Origin: Saprospiraceae bacterium
GTDB taxonomy: Bacteria > Bacteroidota > Bacteroidia > Chitinophagales > Saprospiraceae
Direction of reading: 5' to 3'
DNA length: 8,208 bases
Assembly: GCA_013002475.1 (NCBI GenBank)
Contig: JABDJM010000567.1
Location: forward strand, 1 to 8,208
The position numbers were made by a program, and so were the translations under genes. Of this stretch, positions 1 to 6,800 are shown in pieces. The notes under the pieces were generated by a model. It did no database searches. It saw only the letters and a program-made list of their open reading frames with translations, and was not told the origin of the DNA. Numbering within the stretch: the stretch's first letter is position 1; each line of letters opens with the position of its first letter.

Positions 1-1614
1 CGGACACAATGAATTTGAATAATTTGTAGAAATGGGGCTGAAGAAGGTAAGACTAACCTGAACTACGGAATCACAGCCACTTTGAGCGGTCAAAGTTTCT
101 GAGCCAGTGGGGTTTGACTCATTGTATAGGGTCCCGTTTATTAGCTCTGACTCACCCGGACAAAATGTTGGATCATAGGTGAGCTCAATTTGTCCAACAA
201 AAGTTAGAGTGATGTTGACCGTTGAATCACAACCATTCTGTGAGGTAAAGATTTCGCTACCTGTGGGATTGCCTTCATCATAAATGGTCCCATTGATCGT
301 TTCGGACGATCCCGAACAAAGCTCGTTTGAATAATTTGTGCTTATCGGAGAATGGAAAGAAAGAGAAACATTTACAGTTGAATCGCATCCATTTGATGCC
401 ACCAGGATTTCAGTTCCAATTGGATTTGAAGCATTGTAAAGAGTGCCGTTTATGGTTTCGGCCTCGCCCGGGCAAAGGGTTGGGGAATAATTGGTTGAAA
501 TGTCAGAGAAGAAACTCAAACTAATAGTAACTGTCGAATCACATCCATTTAGATCAGTTAGGATCTCTGTACCTGTGGGGCTGGCTTCATTGTATGTAGT
601 ACCATTAATTATTTCTTCTTCCCCTGGACAAAGTGTAGGAGTGTAGGAACTTCCATTTGCCGGGAAAAAAGCCAGGGAAATATTGACCGTTGAATCGCAG
701 CCATTTTGATCGGTTAGGATTTCAGTCCCGACCGGATTGGATGCATTGTATAAAGTGCCATTGATCGTTTGTTCCTCTCCTGCACATAAGGTTGGAGAAT
801 AACTGGATCCATTTGCTGGAAAAAATGACAATGAAACTTGTATGGTTGAGTCACAACCATTTTGATCAGTCAGGATTTCTGTGCCAATAGGATTGCCCGC
901 ATTATAAACGGTTCCATTTATCAATTCACTCCCTCCATCACATAAGGTGGGACTATAGTTAACAAGGGTTTCAGTCAGAAAGGTCAGAGAAATATTTACA
1001 ATGGAATCACAACCAAACTGAGAAGCTCCCTCAAGGATTTCCTGACCAGTTTCATTACCCTGATAATAGTCATTGCCGTTTAGCATCAGGGTATCGCTTT
1101 CACACAGAGGTCCCGAGAAGCTTCCCACAGCCGGGGAGTGAAAACTCAGAAATATCTGAACTACCGAATCACAACCCGATTGGCTGGCATTGTCTAGGAT
1201 CTCTATCCCAATGGGATTTAGGAAATAGTAGGGGTTTCCATTTACAAAAGCGGTATCTCCATTACAAAGGGTCGGACTATAATTCCCTGAAGGAAGAGGA
1301 TTGTATGTGATGTTGACATTGACCACGCTATCGCAACCAGGCCCGATGGCATCTTCAAATGTTTCTATGCCTGAGGGATTCCCCTGAGAATATACAGTCC
1401 CGTTTATTGTTACGGTTTCTCCCGGACAATAAGTAGGGTTGAAGTTGGTCATAGGTGGAGGGACAAAAGTGAGATCAACTACTACGATGGAGTCACATCC
1501 ATATTGATTTGGTATGGGTAGGGTTTCGGTGCCGGAGGGATTTGATTCATTGTATAGAGTGCCATTTACCGTGACGAATTGACCTGTGCAAAGACTATCA
1601 TTCATATTGTTGGT
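1..1614 (-). repeat. Tandem protein-coding repeat array, 162- then 156-base units
   Basis: Ten full units and a partial eleventh lie inside the surface-protein gene. In gene order, four 54-residue units occupy 1614-1453, 1452-1291, 1290-1129 and 1128-967. Six 52-residue units follow at 966-811, 810-655, 654-499, 498-343, 342-187 and 186-31, and 30-1 begins the next. The shared pattern is an LCPGE-like segment with Cys at unit position 9, then INGT.YN..NP.GTEIL, then GCDS[TVI]V with Cys at position 38 (40 in the long units), then a beta-strand-like V.[IV]SL.F. The two Cys per unit could form a disulfide outside the cell. Similar GCDST repeats are familiar in large secreted Bacteroidota proteins; their fold and ligand are not known to me. 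Confidence 0.95.
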
Positions 1615-2592
1615 CGTTGCACCGCATACAACGTTTAGAATGGTTGGTCGGCAATAAAGCGTCAGTAAAGGGGCTCCGGGATTGGTTACTTCACAAGTGT
1701 ATTTTCCAGCATCCGGATAATCTATTGGACCTATGGTTAATTGATTTACATTCAGAGGCGCACCAAAGGGAAGCCCATCTTTGAACCATTGATAGGAATT
1801 ATCCTGTATGGTGTCATCAAAATCAAGATCAAAGGTGTAATAGGTTCCTGTTGCCACAGTCACCTGGGTGGAGTCGCAGACGGAATCCTGGGGTTGATAG
1901 TAAGTCCCAACTGCAGCTGTCAGGTTTGGCAGGATATCATCAAAGGTCAGGCGGTTATTATAAAACCGAAATTTGTTGTCTTGCATATTTGGGACCCCTG
2001 AAAAATCCGGAAGACTGTCTATCCAATTATTGAAAAGCTCAAAACGCTGCAGGTTGGAGATGGTAGCCATGGAAGCGGGTACCGTTCCTTCAATGAAGTT
2101 ATTATCCATGAAGATGGTTTGGAGCTTCTGCAGATCCCCCATCTCATCGGGCAAGGAACCACTGATCTGATTGTCATCAATGAAAAGGATTTCCAGATTC
2201 GAAAGCAATCCGATCTGGGAGGGCACAGTTCCAAAAATAATATTGTTGTCTAATTGAAGGATTCTTAATTCCTGGAATAGGCCAATATCCGGTGGAAGCG
2301 GGCCCCAGAGGAAATTTGAACTCAGGATTATCTCGCGAACGAAGCCATTCGCATCCAGGGTAATACCAAACCAGGAACAAACAGGATCATTCAGATTCCA
2401 GGTGCTGGCCCAACCCGGACCGTTCAATGAACTATGGAGAGCGACCAATGCTAGGGAATCAATTATCTGAGCGGAAGGACCACATGGCGGGGGTGGTGAG
2501 AATAGGTCTTGCTTATCCAGGGCAGGGCCCTGCAGAGAAAGCACAAAAAAGGTGACTACAAATGTCGTATATACGAATACGATATTCTTCAT
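1..2592 (-). CDS. Large secreted LRR / Ig-like / GCDST-repeat surface protein (3' end outside window)
   Basis: This frame stays open for 864 codons from an ATG at 2592 to the left edge, so the C-terminus is missing. Residues 1-20 are a signal-peptide-like stretch (MKNIVFVY, then hydrophobic). Residues 44-75 resemble the N-terminal cap of plant-type LRRs (DSLALVAL, W..W, C.WFG). About five 24-residue LRRs follow at 85-200, with the pattern L..L.L..N...G.LP..IG. Residues 240-320 form an Ig-like domain, with QWFKDG and the DAGKYTC signature. From residue 327 on there are ten complete 52-54-residue repeats and the start of an eleventh. The protein is probably exported through T9SS and held on the surface as an adhesin-like or stalk protein, but the sorting domain would lie beyond the edge, so this is inferred. 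The ATG follows CAGTAATCCC with no Shine-Dalgarno, which is normal in Bacteroidota. Binding partner and function are unknown. Confidence 0.93.
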   Translation of the reverse strand, partial: MKNIVFVYTTFVVTFFVLSLQGPALDKQDLFSPPPPCGPSAQIIDSLALVALHSSLNGPGWASTWNLNDPVCSWFGITLDANGFVREIILSSNFLWGPLPPDIGLFQELRILQLDNNIIFGTVPSQIGLLSNLEILFIDDNQISGSLPDEMGDLQKLQTIFMDNNFIEGTVPASMATISNLQRFELFNNWIDSLPDFSGVPNMQDNKFRFYNNRLTFDDILPNLTAAVGTYYQPQDSVCDSTQVTVATGTYYTFDLDFDDTIQDNSYQWFKDGLPFGAPLNVNQLTIGPIDYPDAGKYTCEVTNPGAPLLTLYCRPTILNVVCGATTNNMNDSLCTGQFVTVNGTLYNESNPSGTETLPIPNQYGCDSIVVVDLTFVPPPMTNFNPTYCPGETVTINGTVYSQGNPSGIETFEDAIGPGCDSVVNVNITYNPLPSGNYSPTLCNGDTAFVNGNPYYFLNPIGIEILDNASQSGCDSVVQIFLSFHSPAVGSFSGPLCESDTLMLNGNDYYQGNETGQEILEGASQFGCDSIVNISLTFLTETLVNYSPTLCDGGSELINGTVYNAGNPIGTEILTDQNGCDSTIQVSLSFFPANGSSYSPTLCAGEEQTINGTLYNASNPVGTEILTDQNGCDSTVNISLAFFPANGSSYTPTLCPGEEEIINGTTYNEASPTGTEILTDLNGCDSTVTISLSFFSDISTNYSPTLCPGEAETINGTLYNASNPIGTEILVASNGCDSTVNVSLSFHSPISTNYSNELCSGSSETINGTIYDEGNPTGSEIFTSQNGCDSTVNITLTFVGQIELTYDPTFCPGESELINGTLYNESNPTGSETLTAQSGCDSVVQVSLTFFSPISTNYSNSLCP

Positions 2593-2694
2593 GGGATTAC
2601 TGAATCGAAATGGAGACGACTCTAATATGGTTTTGGATGCATGGGAGATTTCCCCCTAGAGAATTTCCCTACTTTTCTGTGCAATCAGGTCCAC

Positions 2695-2702
2695 CAAAGA
2701 TA
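2695..2702 (-). promoter_or_regulatory. Candidate Bacteroidota -7 promoter element for the repeat-protein gene
   Basis: On the minus strand this reads TATCTTTG, an exact match to the TAnnTTTG -7 consensus of Bacteroidota. It lies in the 203-base gap upstream of the surface-protein start and would leave a leader of roughly 95 bases. The only good TTTG upstream (2733-2730) is 27 bases away, longer than the usual spacing near 19, so the -33 part is poor. It is also possible that the motif is a chance match. Confidence 0.4.
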
Positions 2703-2795
2703 ACCCCTTTTTACCTCGGACACCAGTGCCAAAAGCAGGCAAATCATACCCCCATAAGGGTAGTTTTTGATGTGAAATGGTAAATATCGAGTCGA

Positions 2796-3914
2796 TTAAA
2801 TTCCAGGGCTGAAAGAGAAGTTTTCCAACTCATGGATGACCTCATCATTATCGTCGGTTAGGCTAAGGATCAGATTATTGTATTTGTCCTCTTCGACCAT
2901 TTTCTTCAACAGAGAAAAAATGGGATAATCCTTTGTCCAATATTTCTTTCCAAGGAAGACCATCGGGCTAGAAATTTCTTCCGTCAGATAATGGTTTTGA
3001 GTAGCATCCTGAAAAATTTCCTGGATCGTACCTGCGCTTCCCGGGGAAAACACGACACCTCCTTTTGCTATGGCCAAAAGACCATCCTCCCGAAGGCTAT
3101 TAGCAAAATATTTCGCGATATGCGATGCAAATGGGGTAGGAGGTTCATGACCATACAACCAGGTTGGGATTCCCAGGCTTTTGATATTACTTTTTGAGGG
3201 AAACCGTTCGATCACTTCAAATGCGGTACTTAGCCAAAGTGTGTCTTTATAGGAGGGGGCTTTTGCCAAGATCTTAAATGACTTGTCCCAGACATCCCTG
3301 GGTTGGCCGGTAAGCCACACACCCAGGTGGGTGGCTTCCATGGCCCCGGGGCCTCCCCCGGACACCATCATATATCCCTTCTCGCTCAAATGTGAAGAAA
3401 GGTGTGTGATTTGTCTGTACATAGGATCAGTACGAAGCATGCTGTGACCACCCATAATACCCACAATCTTTTTTTCGGGAACATCGTGCAAAAACTCATG
3501 AAGCGCATCGCTAATACCATGGTCATGCAATCGACGTGCTAAGGAGACCCGGAGGTTAGCCGGTTCTTTTCCAAACTTGGTGAAATGCTGATAAATTTTG
3601 TGGTCAGGACTTTCTTTGTAGGATTTCGGATTTCGAGCATCAAAACCCTGGTACAGATCTCCCCGGTGATATAGTCGGTTTGGATGAGTAGTAAAAGGCA
3701 TTTTGAAAGAGGGAAAAACAAAATTTCTCAGGCAGATCTTTTCTAACATTTCTCCATCCAGGACACATCCCAGAAAAAGACAATCATGGACGTTTGACTT
3801 TAAAATTTCTTCTTTAAAAGGTAATAGATTCAGGCCCTGAAATCCGATATCTGAAATTTCTACGTTTTCTGCCAGAAGCTTTCGGAGGCCTTCATTCGAA
3901 TGGATCTCTTTCAT
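2796..3914 (-). CDS. LOG-family Rossmann-fold nucleotide-binding protein (lysine-decarboxylase-like fold, PpnN-related)
   Basis: From the ATG at 3914 this is a 372-residue, apparently cytoplasmic protein. The core contains a KIVGIMGGHSM strand-loop (about residues 149-159), the family motif SGGGPGAME (185-193), and PGSAGTIQE (291-299), which stands where LOG proteins carry PGGxGTxxE. LOG-family enzymes release the base from nucleoside monophosphates. The GGHS and GPGAME segments recall E. coli PpnN, a nucleotide nucleosidase, but this protein is shorter, and about 145 N-terminal residues of unknown role precede the core. The second Gly of the PGG loop is Ser here, so activity cannot be assumed. 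The frame extends 10 codons upstream to a TTG at 3944; I prefer the ATG because that extension has no better ribosome site. The gene lies upstream of, and co-directional with, the surface-protein gene, with no evident functional link. Confidence 0.87.
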   Translation of the reverse strand: MKEIHSNEGLRKLLAENVEISDIGFQGLNLLPFKEEILKSNVHDCLFLGCVLDGEMLEKICLRNFVFPSFKMPFTTHPNRLYHRGDLYQGFDARNPKSYKESPDHKIYQHFTKFGKEPANLRVSLARRLHDHGISDALHEFLHDVPEKKIVGIMGGHSMLRTDPMYRQITHLSSHLSEKGYMMVSGGGPGAMEATHLGVWLTGQPRDVWDKSFKILAKAPSYKDTLWLSTAFEVIERFPSKSNIKSLGIPTWLYGHEPPTPFASHIAKYFANSLREDGLLAIAKGGVVFSPGSAGTIQEIFQDATQNHYLTEEISSPMVFLGKKYWTKDYPIFSLLKKMVEEDKYNNLILSLTDDNDEVIHELENFSFSPGI

Positions 3915-4015
3915 TGCTGTGAAAGATATGGCAATTAATGACAATGGTGGACAATTAAAACCTCATCCCTGACTGAATTTAGCCTCCTGATTATATCTTT
4001 AAGAAAAATATTCAG

Positions 4016-5644
4016 ATGAAAACGCTTAGTCTCTGCATTTCTCTTCTCTTGTTTGGAACTCTTAGCGCACAACTTGTGGATCTTGAAACTTATACCACAG
4101 GATTGGATGATCCAATTGGCATTACCCATGCCGGAGATGAACGCTTGTTTATCAACGAACGGGATGGGGTCATCCGGATTATAGACGGGAATGGAGATTT
4201 AGTAGCAGGTCCTTTTTTGGACATCGATTCCAGAGTTATTGCAACCGGTGGCTTTAGCGAACAAGGACTCCTTGGATTGGAATTTCATCCGGACTACAAG
4301 GAAAATGGATATTTCTTCGTCCATTACACAGCCAACAACGGAGACAGCCAGATCAGTCGGTTTTCTGTAAGCGAGGGAGATGAAAACGTGGCCGACCCAA
4401 ACTCAGAGTTAAAAATGTTGACGATTGATCAACCCTTTGGTAATCATAATGGTGGAGACTTGAAGTTTGGCCCTGATGGATATTTGTACATCGGAATGGG
4501 AGATGGTGGCTCAGCTAACGACCCGGGGAACAGATCCCAAAATCCTGGTTTGTTACTTGGAAAAATGTTGCGGATCGATGTGGATGATATCAGCGAACAG
4601 ATTCCATATAATATCCCACCCACAAATCCCTTTGTCGATTTCCAGGATACACTGGATGAGATCTGGGCAATTGGCTTAAGAAATCCCTGGAGGTATAGTT
4701 TTGACCGCGTGACCGGTGACTTGTACATTGGAGATGTTGGACAGAACAAATGGGCGGAAGTAGATTTTGAGGAAGCTGGATCGGGTGGAGGAAAAAACTA
4801 TGGCTGGAGATGCTATGAAGCAAATGAATTTGCGGTAGCTGGTGGTTGTCTCGACATGACAGCCTATGATTTTCCAATTTGGGATTATGGACATGGAAAT
4901 TCAGGTGGCCCATGCTCTATTACCGGGGGTTTCGTGTATCGGGGATGTCAATATCCAACCCTTTATGGAAAATACATCTATGGCGACTTTTGTGATGGAA
5001 CCATTTGGGCGCTGCATCATGATGGAAGTGAATGGGTGAATGAGGACACAAATAATAACATTAACGGAGCCTGGGCCAGTTTCGGCGAAGGCGCCGATGG
5101 GACCTTATATGTTTGTCACCTTCAGAATGGACAAGTTTACAAGATCACCAATTCGGTGACTAACTCAGGTCCTATGATTGTCGGGGCTGGCGGTGACATT
5201 CTCACCTACGAGGATGGAGACCTTGGGCCCTACACAGGGCAACAATGGTATCAGGATGGAGAACCTATTGAAGGAGCGACAAACTCCACTTATCAGGTTA
5301 TTGAACAGGGAGATTATCACCTTGAAGTTTTTACAACCTTGGGTTGCTCACTCTTTTCTGAGCCCTTGATGGTAACTCCAACTTCCGTTTCAGAAACTAT
5401 TATTTCTGGAATGAATATTTTTCCAAATCCTTTCTCGGATTTCATTCAGATGAGTTTAGACGATGCCCATGATACTTTTCAGAGCCTTAAGATCTTTGAT
5501 GCCAGGGGCCAATTGGTTTTAACCTCATCCATCGAGGGAAAGAAGTCCTATCGAATAGAGGTAGCTGATTTGCCTGGCGGAGTCTATTTTTTAGATATAG
5601 AAACTAAGCAAGGCAAAGTGAAAAAAAGGATGGTCAAGAACTAG
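4016..5644 (+). CDS. Secreted PQQ-dependent sugar dehydrogenase (GSDH family) with Ig-like spacer and T9SS type A sorting domain
   Basis: The protein has 542 residues. The signal peptide is MKTLSLCISLLLFGTLSA, with likely cleavage after residue 18. Residues 25-378 form the beta-propeller of the soluble glucose/sorbosone dehydrogenase family: GLLGLEFHPDY (84-94), NHNGGDLKFGPDGYLYIGMG (143-162), GDGG, GLRNPWR (220-226), GDVGQ (239-243) and GGGKNYGWRCYE. His144 aligns with the catalytic His of the HNGG motif and Arg222 with the conserved PQQ-contacting Arg; this assignment comes from motif knowledge. Such enzymes oxidise aldoses or related polyols with PQQ and calcium. Residues 385-455 look Ig-like or PKD-like (QQWYQDGEPIEGATNSTYQV, GDYHLEV). 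Residues 465-542 are a T9SS type A tail (NIFPNPFSDF, GGVYFLDIE, ending KKRMVKN), so the enzyme is predicted to be surface-attached or released. True substrate unknown. The ATG follows AAGAAAAAT; the gene is divergent from the LOG gene. Confidence 0.93.
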   Translation: MKTLSLCISLLLFGTLSAQLVDLETYTTGLDDPIGITHAGDERLFINERDGVIRIIDGNGDLVAGPFLDIDSRVIATGGFSEQGLLGLEFHPDYKENGYFFVHYTANNGDSQISRFSVSEGDENVADPNSELKMLTIDQPFGNHNGGDLKFGPDGYLYIGMGDGGSANDPGNRSQNPGLLLGKMLRIDVDDISEQIPYNIPPTNPFVDFQDTLDEIWAIGLRNPWRYSFDRVTGDLYIGDVGQNKWAEVDFEEAGSGGGKNYGWRCYEANEFAVAGGCLDMTAYDFPIWDYGHGNSGGPCSITGGFVYRGCQYPTLYGKYIYGDFCDGTIWALHHDGSEWVNEDTNNNINGAWASFGEGADGTLYVCHLQNGQVYKITNSVTNSGPMIVGAGGDILTYEDGDLGPYTGQQWYQDGEPIEGATNSTYQVIEQGDYHLEVFTTLGCSLFSEPLMVTPTSVSETIISGMNIFPNPFSDFIQMSLDDAHDTFQSLKIFDARGQLVLTSSIEGKKSYRIEVADLPGGVYFLDIETKQGKVKKRMVKN

Positions 5645-5667
5645 GGCTTGCTCTTGGAGAGAGACTA

Positions 5668-5838
5668 TTACCCGTTTTTCATTTGAGCAATTTGTTTTGC
5701 GATCGATTCAGCTTCTTCGATCATTACCGCGTACTTCTTGAGATCACCAGATCTTTGGACAGACATGGCTTCTTCCATTCTTCGGGCATATTCCCTCTCA
5801 AGCTTTTTGACAGGATCCTTTTTAAATAGTCCAAACAT
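5668..5838 (-). CDS. Small DUF6435-like charged helical protein (56 aa)
   Basis: A 56-codon frame begins MFGLFKKDPVKKLEREYAR and ends AQMKNG. The MFGLFKKDP start, followed by a highly charged helical region containing EEAMSVQRSGDLKKY, matches what I recall of the short DUF6435 family found in Bacteroidota and Proteobacteria. No function is known to me. It is predicted to be cytoplasmic, almost entirely helical and possibly coiled-coil, with no membrane segment or Cys. An uninterrupted run of eight A immediately precedes the ATG, a favourable translation start in this phylum. The stop lies 23 bases from the convergent dehydrogenase stop, and the start lies 86 bases from the divergent hydrolase gene. 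The coding call rests on family resemblance; the DUF number is from memory. Confidence 0.86.
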   Translation of the reverse strand: MFGLFKKDPVKKLEREYARRMEEAMSVQRSGDLKKYAVMIEEAESIAKQIAQMKNG

Positions 5839-5924
5839 TTTTTTTTATAGGAAACACCTGACAATCAATCCGGTTTATTTGTTTAGGCTTTTCTTTTTCC
5901 TAAATTCCAAAATAATAACCGATC

Positions 5925-6602
5925 ATGAAATATCTACTTCTGATCATATTGTTCCTTGGCGGGATTGGAGGCTGGGCTATCCAGAAGTCCAAAGCTTATA
6001 AGTTTTTATTTTTTAAGCCAACAAATACGGCTGCGGTAATAGATGGAAAATACCCTTTGATGATTTTTCTCCACGGTGCCGGCGAGCGTGGAAATGATCT
6101 TGAAAGGGTTAAAAAACATGGACCCCCCAAGCTGGTGGAAAAGAATAAGGATTTTGAATTTTATTTGATCTCACCACAATGTCCGGAAAAAGAAAGGTGG
6201 GACCCCAGGCGTGTAAGAGCCCTGATCAAAAAAACGGTTAAGAAGCATCCGATCGATAAGAGCAGAATCTACCTTACAGGATTAAGCATGGGAGGCTTTG
6301 GTACCTGGTCGACTTCGATCGAATACCCGGATTTATTTGCCGCAATTGTGCCTATTTGCGGAGGCCAAAAAGAAGATGCTCAGCATGTGGATCTTATCAG
6401 CCATATTCCCGTTTGGGCCTTTCATGGAGAAAAGGATAAGATCGTTCCTGAAGAAAATACGGCAACGATTATTGAAGCATTAAAAAAAGTAAATGATCAG
6501 GTGACCTATACTATGTACCCGGGTGTTTACCATGACTCCTGGACACAAACTTATAACAACTCCGAATTGTATTCATGGCTTCTTAGCCACCGGAAAAAAT
6601 AA
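5925..6602 (+). CDS. Exported or membrane-anchored alpha/beta-hydrolase (predicted peptidase/carboxylesterase, PHB-depolymerase-like)
   Basis: The 225-residue protein starts with a hydrophobic signal or anchor segment (MKYLLLIILFLGGIGGWAI). The mature part is a compact alpha/beta hydrolase: oxyanion loop region MIFLHGAGERGNDL (46-59), SPQCP (83-87), nucleophile elbow GLSMGG with Ser121, acid Asp171 in HGEKDKIVP, and base His203 in GVYHDSW. This is the layout of the COG4099 'predicted peptidase' and dienelactone-hydrolase-like esterase group, and the complete triad suggests it is active. Substrate is unknown: peptides, acyl esters and polymer esters are all possible. No lipobox Cys is visible after the hydrophobic segment, so secretion or an N-terminal anchor is more likely than a lipoprotein. 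The next gene starts 8 bases after its stop, suggesting co-transcription. Confidence 0.9.
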   Translation: MKYLLLIILFLGGIGGWAIQKSKAYKFLFFKPTNTAAVIDGKYPLMIFLHGAGERGNDLERVKKHGPPKLVEKNKDFEFYLISPQCPEKERWDPRRVRALIKKTVKKHPIDKSRIYLTGLSMGGFGTWSTSIEYPDLFAAIVPICGGQKEDAQHVDLISHIPVWAFHGEKDKIVPEENTATIIEALKKVNDQVTYTMYPGVYHDSWTQTYNNSELYSWLLSHRKK

Positions 6603-6610
6603 TCAATGGT

Positions 6611-6793
6611 ATGATAGAGATCGATCCAAAATTTAAAGGTGTGTTACTTGAAGCTCTTCAAGAGTCGATGTACAAGTTATCCTTGGACCTTTCAAAAATG
6701 AAGGGAGAACCTCTTACTTCCAATAGGCGGGAACTTTCCAAGAAGCAGGCTCTCTTGGAAGAACTTCAACACATTATTACAGTGGGGGAGTAA
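6611..6793 (+). CDS. Small hypothetical protein, 60 aa
   Basis: I do not recognise this gene by name. It encodes MIEIDPKFKGVLLEALQESM and continues with amphipathic, charged helices to an end near EELQHIITVGE. It has no Cys, signal peptide or membrane segment, and looks like a small, soluble, two-helix protein. Support for coding comes from its position, 8 bases after the hydrolase stop on the same strand and 7 bases before the convergent HAD gene, and from a composition that reads like protein rather than a chance frame. An ATG at 6606 is followed almost at once by an in-frame TGA, so 6611 is the start. It is probably translated from the hydrolase transcript. A role with the hydrolase is possible but unsupported. 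Confidence 0.72.
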   Translation: MIEIDPKFKGVLLEALQESMYKLSLDLSKMKGEPLTSNRRELSKKQALLEELQHIITVGE

Positions 6794-6800
6794 ACCCTTC

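Noticed and set aside
1..1614. Regularly spaced repeats that could suggest a CRISPR or other noncoding array
   Set aside because: The repeats keep one open reading frame across more than 1.6 kb, the units are 156-162 bases without separate spacers, and conservation is at protein level.
1741..2001. Plus-strand open frames opposite the LRR/Ig gene
   Set aside because: They lie antisense to a gene with clear domains, and their translations show no recognisable protein features.
2747..2768. TACCC...GGGTA stem followed by GTTTTT, resembling a plus-strand terminator
   Set aside because: The stem is only 5 bp, and no plus-strand gene ends upstream of it; both flanking genes are on the minus strand, for which the T-run is on the wrong side.
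3915..3944. TTG-initiated N-terminal extension of the LOG protein
   Set aside because: An in-frame ATG exists 10 codons downstream, and the extension carries no recognisable ribosome site or conserved motif.
3994..4001. TATCTTTA as a -7 promoter for the sugar dehydrogenase gene
   Set aside because: It lacks the final G of TAnnTTTG, has no -33 TTTG at proper distance, and would leave a leader of only a few bases.
4444..4913. Minus-strand open frames opposite the dehydrogenase propeller
   Set aside because: They are shadows of a gene with strong family motifs; their translations are rich in Ser, Pro and His, with no domain signature.
5874..5881. TTTATTTG as a -7 promoter for the hydrolase gene
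   Set aside because: It has one mismatch in the TA dinucleotide and no visible -33 element; too weak to annotate.
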